A stretch of 49,605 bases of DNA from a bacterium (GCA_030524675.1 JAUNGE010000025.1:1-49605), one strand, 5' to 3'; shown: positions 26,265 through 34,202, counted from the first letter of the stretch. Translations and numbers: made by a program. Notes: generated by a model not told the origin, from the sequence alone.

Positions 26265-28025
26265 TCACCCCTCTCCCATCTGAGACTCACTGATTTCCCG
26301 ATACAGTTCACAGGTCTTCATCAGTTCTTCATGCGTGCCGTATCCAATCTGTCTGCCATCCTCAAGCACCAGGATATGGTCTGCGTGCATGATGGAACTG
26401 ATTCGCTGTGCAATAATCACCGTCGTCGTTCCCTTGAAATGTTCTCGGATTTCCTTTCTCAGCGCAGCATCGGTCTTGTAATCCAGCGCACTGGAGGAAT
26501 CATCCAAAATCAGGAATTCTGGATGTGCCGCCAGCGCCCTCGCAATCAGCACTCTCTGTTTCTGTCCTCCTGAGAGGTTTGCGCCCTTGATATCGAGCTG
26601 TTCCTGCACCTGACTGCCCTTGTTCTCCACAAACTCCTTCGCGCGCGCATACAGCAGCGCTTCCTGAATCTGTTCCTCCGTGAGGTCCCGTCCCAAGCGC
26701 ACATTCTCAAAAATCGTATTCTCAAATATGGTGTCATTCTGGAATACCACACCAAATTTCTCGCGCAGCGTTCCTGGATTCATCTTTCGCACATCTTTGC
26801 CATTTACAAGGACCTGTCCCTCACCAGCATCATAAAAACGCATAAACAGGTTTGCAATCGTGCTCTTTCCGGAACCTGTCTGTCCGATGATTCCAAGAGT
26901 CTCGCCTTTTTTGACCGCAAAACTGATATCCTGCAAGTTCGGCTCTGTTCCATGGTAGGAGAATGTCACATGTCTAAACTCCAGAGCAGTTTCCTGCGTT
27001 CTGTTATTCTGTGCTCCATTATTCTGTGCTCCGTTACCCTCTTTCTCCCATGCTTCAAGCTCATCCTTCAAGCCCTTTTCATCCTCAGATTCCAGCACGT
27101 CCATGATTCGGTTGGAGGAAGCAACTGCTTTTGAAATAATCACAAACATTTTCGAGATGGAGAGCATTGCGTTCAGGATAATCGTAAAATATGTAAGAAA
27201 CGCCAGGATTTTTCCGACTTCGCTCGTGCCTGCATTGACGCGGTACGCACCGACAATCACGACACAGACCAACCCCACATTCAGCAGCACATTCATGGAC
27301 GGGTCTGTGATTGCCATCACCATGCCTGCCTTCCGGTCACGCTCCACCACTTCCTCATTGATTTTTGCAAAGCGCTCCGACTCATACTTTGTCTTTGAGA
27401 GCGCCTTAATCACCCGAATACCCGAAATATCCTCGCGCACCAGGCGAACAAATTTGTCAATCGCTCCCTGCATTTCCAGATACATCGGAATACTCTTTTT
27501 GGAGACAAACACCATAATCACAGCCAGCACTGGCATAATGCAAAAAAGCACCCCAGCCAGCACAGGGTCCAGGGAGAGTGTCATCATCAGCCCTCCCAAA
27601 AGCAGAATCGGCGAGCGCACGCCCATGCGCTGCAGACGGCTGACCGCCTGATGCACATTGTAGGTATCCGTTGTCAGACGGGAAATCAGGGATGGCTTTG
27701 TCCAGAAATCCGTCTCCTTGTTTGACAGATACATAATTTTTTCAAATAAATCATGGCGCACAATCTCTGTCACATCTGTCGCCACCTTGGAGGCCATGCG
27801 GTTTGCGATGGTGGTTCCTATCGCGGCCACCATGGAGCAGAGCAGCATGACAAAGCCCCACTCGATAATCTTCTTCCACTCCCCCTGCGGAATGATATTG
27901 TCAATCATATACGCCAGAATCCATGGAAGAAACAAATCCATGATTGTTCCGGTAAATTTTACAAGAAAGCCAAATGCCATTCTGGAATAGAATGGGCGGA
28001 TATACTTTGAAATCAATCTTTGCAT
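26265..28025 (-). CDS. Heterodimeric ABC exporter subunit (degenerate catalytic residues)
   Basis: A 586-residue partner of the gene at 24488-26260. The ATG at 28025 follows GGAGG by 8 bases. Its membrane domain is followed by a linker containing the small repeat NGAQNNGAQNNRTQE (about residues 335-350). The ATPase domain has Walker A GQTGSGKST and an intact LSGGQKQR signature. Walker B reads LILDDSSSALD, with Asp in place of the catalytic Glu, and the H-loop reads AQRIS, with Gln for His. This is therefore the non-hydrolysing site donor of the heterodimer. The two genes are translationally close and must be co-expressed. Confidence 0.9.
   Translation of the reverse strand: MQRLISKYIRPFYSRMAFGFLVKFTGTIMDLFLPWILAYMIDNIIPQGEWKKIIEWGFVMLLCSMVAAIGTTIANRMASKVATDVTEIVRHDLFEKIMYLSNKETDFWTKPSLISRLTTDTYNVHQAVSRLQRMGVRSPILLLGGLMMTLSLDPVLAGVLFCIMPVLAVIMVFVSKKSIPMYLEMQGAIDKFVRLVREDISGIRVIKALSKTKYESERFAKINEEVVERDRKAGMVMAITDPSMNVLLNVGLVCVVIVGAYRVNAGTSEVGKILAFLTYFTIILNAMLSISKMFVIISKAVASSNRIMDVLESEDEKGLKDELEAWEKEGNGAQNNGAQNNRTQETALEFRHVTFSYHGTEPNLQDISFAVKKGETLGIIGQTGSGKSTIANLFMRFYDAGEGQVLVNGKDVRKMNPGTLREKFGVVFQNDTIFENTIFENVRLGRDLTEEQIQEALLYARAKEFVENKGSQVQEQLDIKGANLSGGQKQRVLIARALAAHPEFLILDDSSSALDYKTDAALRKEIREHFKGTTTVIIAQRISSIMHADHILVLEDGRQIGYGTHEELMKTCELYREISESQMGEG
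27001..27038. repeat. 15-bp tandem duplication inside the ABC subunit linker
   Basis: TTATTCTGTGCTCCA (plus strand, from 27004) is repeated directly, encoding the NNGAQ-type repeat in the linker between membrane and ATPase domains. It keeps frame because the unit is a multiple of three. Confidence 0.8.
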
Positions 28026-28045
28026 TGTCCCATCCTCCACCAGCT

Positions 28046-28615
28046 CTATACATCAAGAGTAGAACAGAATTCTTCCACTGCAGTTTCATTCTGATTCAAC
28101 AGGCGGTAAATCTCTGCCATGTCTTCCGCCTCGAAAAATTCTCTCACATAGAAATTCCAGCAAATCTGTGGATACTGCGTTCCTTCCTTCTTCACAAAAT
28201 CTCGCAGCGTCCGCAGGCAAGTCCCAAACAGCTCGTCGCGAAACGCCTGGTATTCTTCAGTAAAACAGTAGTCTTCATCTGTGAAATCGTCGCTGTGTTC
28301 CTCGAGATAATTTCTGACAGCATCAGCAAGGTCCTCAAACTCCTCGGAAGCTGCTTCCATAATCCCCCATTCTTCCTCTGCGTACTTGTAATAGCAGTAG
28401 TCTTCCGACTGCTCACTCCCCGCCTGCTCCAACAGATAACTTTTCGTATTCGCAGCAATGCCGAAAGACCATAAATCCGAGGATGCCATCAGAGAGACCG
28501 CATACACTTCATCGTACTCCTCTGTCAGCTCAGTCAACGCCTGAACAAGCGCCACATGCAGACCTTCCTGCCATTCCTCAAAATCAAATTCTTGTGCAGC
28601 TTTCGTCTTTCCCAT
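28046..28615 (-). CDS. DUF4303-like protein
   Basis: A 189-residue acidic cytoplasmic protein. The ATG at 28615 is chosen because AGGAGG lies exactly 7 bases upstream; the frame stays open 15 codons more. The layout looks like DUF4303: FDFEEWQEGLHVALVQAL at the N-terminus, VYAVSLMASSDLWSFGIAANT near residue 40, an EEWGIM tryptophan motif near 80, and a C-terminal helical part. DUF4303 proteins have no settled function; relatives often occur in immunity or polymorphic-toxin neighbourhoods, but no toxin gene is nearby. It ends 20 bases before the ABC pair and may be co-transcribed with it. Confidence 0.6.
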   Translation of the reverse strand: MGKTKAAQEFDFEEWQEGLHVALVQALTELTEEYDEVYAVSLMASSDLWSFGIAANTKSYLLEQAGSEQSEDYCYYKYAEEEWGIMEAASEEFEDLADAVRNYLEEHSDDFTDEDYCFTEEYQAFRDELFGTCLRTLRDFVKKEGTQYPQICWNFYVREFFEAEDMAEIYRLLNQNETAVEEFCSTLDV

Positions 28616-28720
28616 ATCCATCCATTCCTCCTGTTTGTCTTTCTTGTTCATACCTTGCATTTTTTCCGTATATTTTCTAGTTTAACCCATTTTTTTTGCT
28701 ATTTCCACTTATTTTTTGAC

Positions 28721-30304
28721 TCATTCGGCACATTCTCCAGAGATTTTGCCCCTCTGATTGTTTTTTGCCAGTTCCAAGACTTTTTCTATCATACTGTCAA
28801 TCGACACTTCATCTGACTGCACCGCATGGGAAAGTCCGCATCTGCACGCCGCCTCCCATGTCTTTTTCCCAATACAGACTGCCTGTATCTTTGAAATCTC
28901 CTGCCCCTCCATCGCCTGTTCAAATGCCTGCACAGCAGATGCGCTGGCAAACATGGCAATATCTGTCTTCTCTGGCCGAAATCCCTCTTTTCCAGCCCAG
29001 TCCGGTTTTTGGTACTGCACGCGGTACACAGGAAGAAGCGTCACATCACAGCCTGCCTTCTTCAATTCTTCCGCGCAGTCGCTGTCTACCCCTTCTGGAA
29101 GGCACAAAAGCACAGATTCTCGCTTTGTCGTTCCTTCTCCTTTACACATGTTCGCCACTTCTTCACCCAGATTTTTTCCGTAATGAGACGTCGGCTCCAA
29201 ATCAGGCAGAATACCAAATTTTCTCAATGCTTTTGAGGTTGCCGGACCGACGGATCCAATCTTTACCTGGACCAATTTTCGGCTGTCCCCTCCAAAAGAC
29301 AGGAATTTCTGGAAAAAGTGCGTAACTCCCGCCTCGCTGGTAAACAGCAGCCATTCATATTGTCCATCAAGCAAGTTTTCCACAGCAGTCTGGACCATTG
29401 TTCGCGTCTCTTTGGTTTCCTCTATGTCACAGATTTTCGTCGCCGGAAGTTCCATCACCTCTGCTCCCAGCTCCTGCAGTCTTGGAATCAAGAGCGATTC
29501 TTTCTCTCTCGGGCGGACCACCCAGATTCGCTTTCCGGAGAGCGGAAGCTGCAGAAACCATGGAAAACGCTCTGCCAACTCACAGACACGGCCCACCAGA
29601 ATCAATCCTGGCGTGCCTATATTCATCGCTTTTGCCCTCTTCGCAAGCTCACATAGCGGCGCTGTCAGAACACGCTGGTTCCACCTGGTACCATTTTCAA
29701 TGACCGCAGATGGCCTGTCGGCCTCCACGCCCGCCTCTATCAGCCCCTCTGCAATCTCGGGCAGTGAACCGATTCCCATAAAGAACACCAGTGTCACATC
29801 TCCCAGCGCCGCCAGCGCCTTGTAGTCAATCCCTTCCCTGTTTCCTCTTTTTCTGTGCGCCGTCACAATATGGAGGGATGGTGTGTAATCCCGATGCGTC
29901 ACAGGAATCCCCGCATAGGCAGGCACCGCCACAGCCGAAGTGACTCCAGGGACCACCTCACAGGGAATCCCCGCTTCAAACAGAGCTTCCATCTCCTCGC
30001 CCCCGCGCCCAAACAAAAACGGGTCGCCGCCTTTTAAGCGCACCACTCGTTTTCCTTCTTTTGCTTTTTCAATCAAAACCCGATTGATTTCACTCTGTTC
30101 CATCTTGTGATTTTTGGCATGTTTCCCTGCATCTATCTTTTCTGCTGTCTCCGGCATCAATGCCAGAATACCAGGCGACGCCAACTGGTCATATACCACC
30201 GTATCTGCGCTCTCTAACAGCGTTCTTCCTTTCACAGTCAAAAGTCCCACATCTCCTGGCCCTGCTCCCACCAACCATACTTTCCCCATTTTCTGTTCGT
30301 TCAT
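28721..30304 (-). CDS. cobA-hemD: Uroporphyrinogen-III methyltransferase / uroporphyrinogen-III synthase fusion
   Basis: A bifunctional 527-residue enzyme. Residues about 1-250 are SAM-dependent uroporphyrinogen-III C-methyltransferase (VWLVGAGPGDVGLLTVKG; VRLKGGDPFLFGRGGEE; VVPGVTSAVAVPAYAGIPVTHR), which makes precorrin-2. Residues about 260-520 are uroporphyrinogen-III synthase (HemD), which closes hydroxymethylbilane into the ring; KRIWVVRPREKESLL opens it and IGSVGPATSKALRKFG is the conserved core. The fusion order CobA-HemD is common in clostridia. It is the third gene of the sirC-hemC-cobA/hemD operon. hemB does not follow, so the precursor genes must be elsewhere. Confidence 0.93.
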   Translation of the reverse strand: MNEQKMGKVWLVGAGPGDVGLLTVKGRTLLESADTVVYDQLASPGILALMPETAEKIDAGKHAKNHKMEQSEINRVLIEKAKEGKRVVRLKGGDPFLFGRGGEEMEALFEAGIPCEVVPGVTSAVAVPAYAGIPVTHRDYTPSLHIVTAHRKRGNREGIDYKALAALGDVTLVFFMGIGSLPEIAEGLIEAGVEADRPSAVIENGTRWNQRVLTAPLCELAKRAKAMNIGTPGLILVGRVCELAERFPWFLQLPLSGKRIWVVRPREKESLLIPRLQELGAEVMELPATKICDIEETKETRTMVQTAVENLLDGQYEWLLFTSEAGVTHFFQKFLSFGGDSRKLVQVKIGSVGPATSKALRKFGILPDLEPTSHYGKNLGEEVANMCKGEGTTKRESVLLCLPEGVDSDCAEELKKAGCDVTLLPVYRVQYQKPDWAGKEGFRPEKTDIAMFASASAVQAFEQAMEGQEISKIQAVCIGKKTWEAACRCGLSHAVQSDEVSIDSMIEKVLELAKNNQRGKISGECAE

Positions 30305-30347
30305 CCATATCCGTCCTCTCTGCCCATTTTCCGTCTAGTCTGTTGCT

Positions 30348-31247
30348 TCACAATCGATATTTTTTCTGCATTTGTTCTGCCAGCCGCACACCCAGACCGA
30401 CAGCATCTTTCCTGTCTCCTGTCAGGTGTCCAATCTCATAACTTCCATCTTCTTCCTTATAATAGAGTCCTCTCAGATAAATCTCATTTCCCTTCACTTC
30501 GGCGTACGCAGCCACAGGGGAAGAACATCCGCCGTTTAAATACCGGACAAATCCCCTCTCTGCCAGAGCAGCTGCCTCTGTATCCGCATCGTTTACGCCC
30601 GCCAAAAGTTCTCTCGGAAAGTCCGCTCTCGCTTGCACCCCCAAAATGCCCTGCCCTGCTGCCGGAAGAACTTCACTCGGGTCAAAATAGCGGCAAATCC
30701 GCTCTCCCAACCCATTTCTCAAAAGTCCAGCAGCCGCCAAAATCAATGTATCATACTCTCCGCCATCCAGTTTTTGCAGACGTGTCCGGATATTTCCCCG
30801 CACACTTTTGATTTCCGCCTGTGGATACAGCTTTGCAATCTGAATTCGACGGCGAAAACTGGATGTTCCGATGCAGGATACCTTGGCTTCCTCCGTGAAT
30901 TGTTCCCGCAATACCAGCACATCTCTCGCGTCTCCCCGCCTCGGAAATGCAATCAATGGCAGCTGCGGATTTTCCTCCATGGGAACATCTTTCAGGCTGT
31001 GAACCGCCAAATCAATCTTTCCATCTCGAAGCGCCTGGTCCAGTTCCTTGACAAACAGCCCTTTTCCGCCAATTTTATCCAGGGTTTTATTTAAAATTTT
31101 ATCTCCAGTTGTCTTCCATGTCAGCAGCTCTATCTCAATCTCCGGATGCTGCTTCCTGATGGCCTGTATCACCAGATTGGTCTGCGCCACAGCGAGTTCC
31201 GATTCTCGGCTTCCAATTCTAAGCTTTGTTGTCATATTTGTTATCAT
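30348..31247 (-). CDS. hemC: Hydroxymethylbilane synthase (porphobilinogen deaminase)
   Basis: A 299-residue enzyme that joins four porphobilinogens into hydroxymethylbilane. Typical segments are LRIGSRESELAVAQTNLV at the start, KGLFVKELDQALRDGKIDLAVHSLKDVP (residues about 80-107, containing the catalytic Asp), FRRRIQIAKLYPQAEIKSVRGN, and NGGCSSPVAAYAEV, whose Cys near residue 260 carries the dipyrromethane cofactor. Length is slightly short for the family but complete. It sits 43 bases upstream of cobA-hemD and 44 bases after sirC. Confidence 0.95.
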   Translation of the reverse strand: MITNMTTKLRIGSRESELAVAQTNLVIQAIRKQHPEIEIELLTWKTTGDKILNKTLDKIGGKGLFVKELDQALRDGKIDLAVHSLKDVPMEENPQLPLIAFPRRGDARDVLVLREQFTEEAKVSCIGTSSFRRRIQIAKLYPQAEIKSVRGNIRTRLQKLDGGEYDTLILAAAGLLRNGLGERICRYFDPSEVLPAAGQGILGVQARADFPRELLAGVNDADTEAAALAERGFVRYLNGGCSSPVAAYAEVKGNEIYLRGLYYKEEDGSYEIGHLTGDRKDAVGLGVRLAEQMQKKYRL

Positions 31248-31291
31248 ATCAAATTTCCCTTTCTGACATAATGATTCTCTTACGTTATATT

Positions 31292-31774
31292 TTATTTACC
31301 TTCCTGTCCGAATTCTTCGTGCAATACTTCCCGAATTCTCTCTGTCGCCTGTTTTGCCAGTTTGTGACTGGTTCCGCAGGCAGTCACTCCAGCAACAATA
31401 TCTCCCTCACAGGCAATGCCTGGAAAATAGAAATCACAGTCTTCTTTCCTATCGCACCGATTTGCCAGAATTCCCTGTTCCCTGGCCTCTCTCACGGCCT
31501 CCTCATTCGTTTTTTCATCATTGGAGCAGGCAAGAAGCAAAAAAGCTCCTTTTGCGTCTCCTTTTTTATACTTTCTTTTCAGAATCACCATGCGCTCGTC
31601 TGGACGATATATTTTGTACAATTCTTCCATTTTATCTCCAATTTCCGGCGCAACGACTGTGATTCTGGCTCCAAATGGAAGAAGCGCCGCAGCTCTTCTT
31701 GCCGCGATGTTTCCGGCACCAATCACTATAATGTTTTTGTTTTCTATAGGAAGAAAAATCGGGAAGTAATTCAT
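31292..31774 (-). CDS. sirC: Precorrin-2 dehydrogenase, short form
   Basis: A 160-residue NAD-dependent dehydrogenase of the SirC/Met8/CysG-N family, oxidising precorrin-2 to sirohydrochlorin. The Rossmann loop is VIGAGNIAARRAAALL near residue 18. NRCDRKEDCDFYFPG near residue 110 and GVTACGTSHKLAKQATERI at the end match the family. It lacks the C-terminal helical dimerisation domain found in Met8 and CysG, so ferrochelatase activity is doubtful. It is the first gene of the siroheme operon, driven by the promoter at 31934-31962, with a repeat-derived hairpin in its leader. Confidence 0.88.
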   Translation of the reverse strand: MNYFPIFLPIENKNIIVIGAGNIAARRAAALLPFGARITVVAPEIGDKMEELYKIYRPDERMVILKRKYKKGDAKGAFLLLACSNDEKTNEEAVREAREQGILANRCDRKEDCDFYFPGIACEGDIVAGVTACGTSHKLAKQATERIREVLHEEFGQEGK

Positions 31775-31854
31775 ATGAAAATTTCCTCAGTTTCTAAAAA
31801 TTTTAAAGCCGCTGATTTTCCTTTGAAAAATGGCTGCTTATTCATGTTTTTGAC

Positions 31855-31926
31855 GGGTCCCAAGGTCAGAGCTCCTCTTGCAAGCAAGCTTGCATCGGAT
31901 TTCTGACCTTTTGACCCTGGTATCAT
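31855..31926. repeat. Dispersed hairpin repeat, copy A (in the sirC leader)
   Basis: 31882-31926 matches the reverse complement of 41046-41090 at 44 of 45 bases. The surrounding 31855-31916 folds as a long hairpin: GGGTCCCAAGGTCAGA pairs with TCTGACCTTTTGACCC, and TGCAAGC/GCTTGCA sits inside. It lies in the untranslated leader of the siroheme operon. A 66-codon frame crosses it but is composed of the repeat and is not called. Confidence 0.85.
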
Positions 31927-31933
31927 AAAAAAT

Positions 31934-31962
31934 AGTGTATCACACACATTTTCTATTGACAA
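31934..31962 (-). promoter_or_regulatory. Promoter of the siroheme operon
   Basis: On the minus strand TTGTCA (31962-31957) is separated by 17 bases from TACACT (31939-31934). The leader to sirC is about 155 bases and includes dispersed repeat copy A. Its -35 box lies two bases from the -35 of the oppositely directed molybdenum operon. Confidence 0.65.
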
Positions 31963-31964
31963 TG

Positions 31965-31992
31965 TTGACACCTAATTTTTTTTGTATATAAT
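31965..31992 (+). promoter_or_regulatory. Strong promoter of the molybdenum operon
   Basis: A consensus TTGACA (31965-31970) is 16 bases from a perfect TATAAT (31987-31992). A second TTGACA nine bases upstream (31956-31961) forms a direct repeat that also covers the -35 of the divergent siroheme promoter, a possible shared regulator site. Confidence 0.85.
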
Positions 31993-32024
31993 GAGAAGTA
32001 GGAAGGCAAAGGAGGTGCTACTGT

Positions 32025-32966
32025 ATGGAAAAAGAGAGTCTGCCCCGTGTCGGCGCTGTCATCGCAGCAGCAGGAAAACCTGCCTATACCCAGAATTCTT
32101 CTATCTCGGACATTCCAGAAAGACTCGGCTCTATCACTGCTTTGCAGCGCATGATCCGCGCTCTGCAGCGAGTGGAGGCAGACCCGATTGTGGTTGTCAC
32201 CGGATACGAGGCAGAAAAAATTCAGAAACAGGCCGCCTCTCTTCATGCAATCTGTCTGTTCCATAAGGAATGGGAAACTACAGATATGCTGGCAGCGGCC
32301 AAAGTCGGCCTTGCCTATGTAAAAGACCTGTGTGATGTTGTATTTTTTACTCCATCGGATATTCCACTTTTCACGGCAGATACAGCAGCGGCGCTTCTCT
32401 CCTCAGATGCACTCGCCGCGGTCCCCGAAAAGGATGGCAGACATGGGCATCCGCTTCTTCTTCGCACCAGTCTGATTCCTGATATTTTGTCCTATAAAGG
32501 AGATGGCGGGCTTCGAGGTGCACTCCGCTCACTCGGCATTGTCCGGCAGTCGGTTTCTGTGGAAGACGACGGTATTCTTTTTAATACCAAATACCACACT
32601 GGCTGGGAAGAACTGGTGCAAAAGCACAATACACAGCCTCTCCAGATGAACGTGGATATCACCCTATCGCAGGAACTGCCGTTTTTTGACGCATATACAG
32701 CTTCTTTTCTGCGATTAATCGAGCGAACCCAGTCGGTGCGCTCTGCCTGCAGGCAGATGAATCTTTCTTACAGCAAAGGATGGCATATGCTAAACCGTAT
32801 GGAGGAACAGCTCCACTATCCTGTGGTTGTGCGCAATCCAGGCGGAACAGGAGGCGGTTCCACTTACCTGAGTCCAAAGGGAAAAGAATTTCTGGAAACA
32901 TATGAGCTGCTCATACAGAAAGTCTCTGCTTTTTCCAAAGAAATGTATCAGAAACTTTATGAGTGA
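32025..32966 (+). CDS. Molybdenum-cofactor nucleotidyltransferase-like domain fused to ModE-type HTH
   Basis: A 313-residue two-domain protein. Residues about 8-200 resemble MocA/MobA NTP transferases, which attach CMP or GMP to molybdopterin: DVVFFTPSDIPLFTADTA (metal-binding Asp) and GRHGHPLLLRTSL with KGDGGLRGAL. The usual N-terminal LAAGxSxRMGxxK loop is replaced by VIAAAGKPAYTQNSSISD and ERLGS, so catalysis is uncertain. Residues about 225-313 are a winged helix like ModE-N (VRSACRQMNLSYSKGWHMLN, then NPGGTGGGSTYLSPKGKEF). It is first in the Mo operon, after GGAGG. It may regulate the operon in response to molybdopterin or molybdate, acting as a sensor built on an old enzyme fold. Confidence 0.82.
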   Translation: MEKESLPRVGAVIAAAGKPAYTQNSSISDIPERLGSITALQRMIRALQRVEADPIVVVTGYEAEKIQKQAASLHAICLFHKEWETTDMLAAAKVGLAYVKDLCDVVFFTPSDIPLFTADTAAALLSSDALAAVPEKDGRHGHPLLLRTSLIPDILSYKGDGGLRGALRSLGIVRQSVSVEDDGILFNTKYHTGWEELVQKHNTQPLQMNVDITLSQELPFFDAYTASFLRLIERTQSVRSACRQMNLSYSKGWHMLNRMEEQLHYPVVVRNPGGTGGGSTYLSPKGKEFLETYELLIQKVSAFSKEMYQKLYE

Positions 32967-33006
32967 CTTACCAGTGATGAACCTTTATCCGTGACACACG
33001 TTTCTG

Positions 33007-33032
33007 TCAATAAAAAGTACTGTTTTTATTGA
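33007..33032 (+). terminator. AT-rich hairpin after the ModE-fusion gene
   Basis: A perfect 10-bp stem TCAATAAAAA / TTTTTATTGA (33007-33016 with 33023-33032) is followed by ATATTGTTTTTTATAG. The stem is weak because it is AT-only, so it may attenuate rather than stop transcription before the next promoter. Confidence 0.5.
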
Positions 33033-33068
33033 ATATTGTTTTTTATAGACATTATTATTTTTAGCTAT

Positions 33069-33101
33069 CGAGTTGTTTTTAAAAATAACTCGTACTATCA
33101 T
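33069..33101 (+). promoter_or_regulatory. Palindromic operator over a second promoter in the Mo cluster
   Basis: 33069-33092 is a 24-base palindrome with arms CGAGTTGTTTTT and AAAAATAACTCG, with one G-T mismatch. It overlaps a plausible promoter: TTGTTT (33073-33078), a 17-base spacer and TATCAT (33096-33101). The half-site CGAGTTRTT is reminiscent of ModE boxes (CGTTATAT-like) without matching them exactly. The adjacent gene encodes a ModE-type HTH, making it the likely binder. Confidence 0.6.
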
Positions 33102-33182
33102 ACCATGTTGTTAGAGTCAAAAGGTAGTTTGCCCCTTTTACTAGCGCAGTACAAATACCTTGGAAAGGAAAGGCATATATTT

Positions 33183-34202
33183 ATGAAACTAATCAAAACA
33201 GAAGAAGCTGTTGGGCAGGTTCTCTGCCACGACATCACCCAGATAATTAAGGACGTGAAAAAAGGCCCTGTATTCAAAAAAGGTCATATTATTACACCAG
33301 AAGATATTCCAGTTCTTCTGAGTGTCGGAAAGGAACATATCTATATCTGGGAAAAAGGCGAAACCAGACTACATGAAAACGAAGCAGCGAAAATCCTGTG
33401 CGATATCTGCCAGAATACTTATATGAAGGCAACCGAACCGAGCGAGGGAAAAATCGAGCTGATTGCTGAGGAAGATGGACTGTTTCTTGCAGATACCAAA
33501 CGACTTTTTGAGCTGAACTCTCTTGGTGAGATGATGGTCGCCGCCAGACACAGCGGCTTTGCTGTGAAAAAGGGCGACAAACTGGCAGGAATGCGCATCA
33601 TTCCTCTCGTCATTGAAAAAGAAAAAATGGAAACTGCCAAGACTCTGTGCCAGGGTGAACCTCTTTTTCGTCTGATTCCCTTCCACTCCCTCTCAGTCGG
33701 CGTTGTCACAACAGGAAGCGAAATTTTCCATCACCGGATTGAGGACACTTTTACTCCTGTGATTGAGGAAAAACTGCAGGCATTTGGCTCCCACGTAACC
33801 ATGCATGTGATTCTGGACGACAACTATGAATCCATCACGGCCGCTATCTCTGATATGCTAAAACAAGGCGCGGACATGGTGCTCTGTACTGGCGGAATGA
33901 GTGTGGACCCAGATGACAAAACACCTCTTGCCATCAAAAACACCGGCGCCAATATCATCAGTTATGGTGCGCCCGTTCTTCCTGGAGCCATGTTCCTGCT
34001 CTCCTATACAGAGGATGGCAGACCCGTTGCCGGACTTCCTGGCTGTGTGATGTATGCGAAAAAGACCATTTTCGACCTGGTGCTTCCATACCTTCTGACA
34101 GGAACCCCTGTCACAAAAGAACAGCTTGCAGGCTACGGAAATGGCGGTCTCTGCTTAAATTGTCCAGTCTGTACGTTCCCAAACTGCGGTTTTGGAAAAT
34201 AA
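33183..34202 (+). CDS. MoeA/CinA-like molybdopterin-binding protein with Cys-rich tail
   Basis: A 339-residue protein with a MoCF-biosynthesis domain. The ATG at 33183 follows GGAAAGG by 9 bases; the longer frame runs into the operator region. About residues 170-310 carry the molybdopterin-binding fold (SVGVVTTGSEIFHHRIEDTF, MVLCTGGMSVDPDDKTP, MFLLSYTEDGRPVAGLPGCV). The first 160 residues resemble the N-terminal part of MoeA-like proteins (QVLCHDITQIIKDVKKGPVF). The tail CLNCPVCTFPNCGFGK has four Cys that could bind a metal or cluster. It probably acts in molybdate insertion or handling of molybdopterin; it is too short and altered to call MoeA. Confidence 0.82.
   Translation: MKLIKTEEAVGQVLCHDITQIIKDVKKGPVFKKGHIITPEDIPVLLSVGKEHIYIWEKGETRLHENEAAKILCDICQNTYMKATEPSEGKIELIAEEDGLFLADTKRLFELNSLGEMMVAARHSGFAVKKGDKLAGMRIIPLVIEKEKMETAKTLCQGEPLFRLIPFHSLSVGVVTTGSEIFHHRIEDTFTPVIEEKLQAFGSHVTMHVILDDNYESITAAISDMLKQGADMVLCTGGMSVDPDDKTPLAIKNTGANIISYGAPVLPGAMFLLSYTEDGRPVAGLPGCVMYAKKTIFDLVLPYLLTGTPVTKEQLAGYGNGGLCLNCPVCTFPNCGFGK

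Noticed and set aside
31882-31926. Repeat copy A as a conserved regulatory RNA for downstream genes
   Set aside because: Copy B has the opposite orientation relative to its downstream gene, so a shared leader function is unlikely.
31771-31971. 66-codon frame upstream of sirC on the minus strand
   Set aside because: Largely made of the dispersed hairpin repeat; it crosses the siroheme promoter and overlaps the sirC start.
32967-33182. Possible molybdenum-cofactor riboswitch before the MoeA-like gene
   Set aside because: Apart from an AT-only hairpin and a palindromic operator, I could not trace the multi-stem Moco RNA architecture. A covariance-model search would decide.
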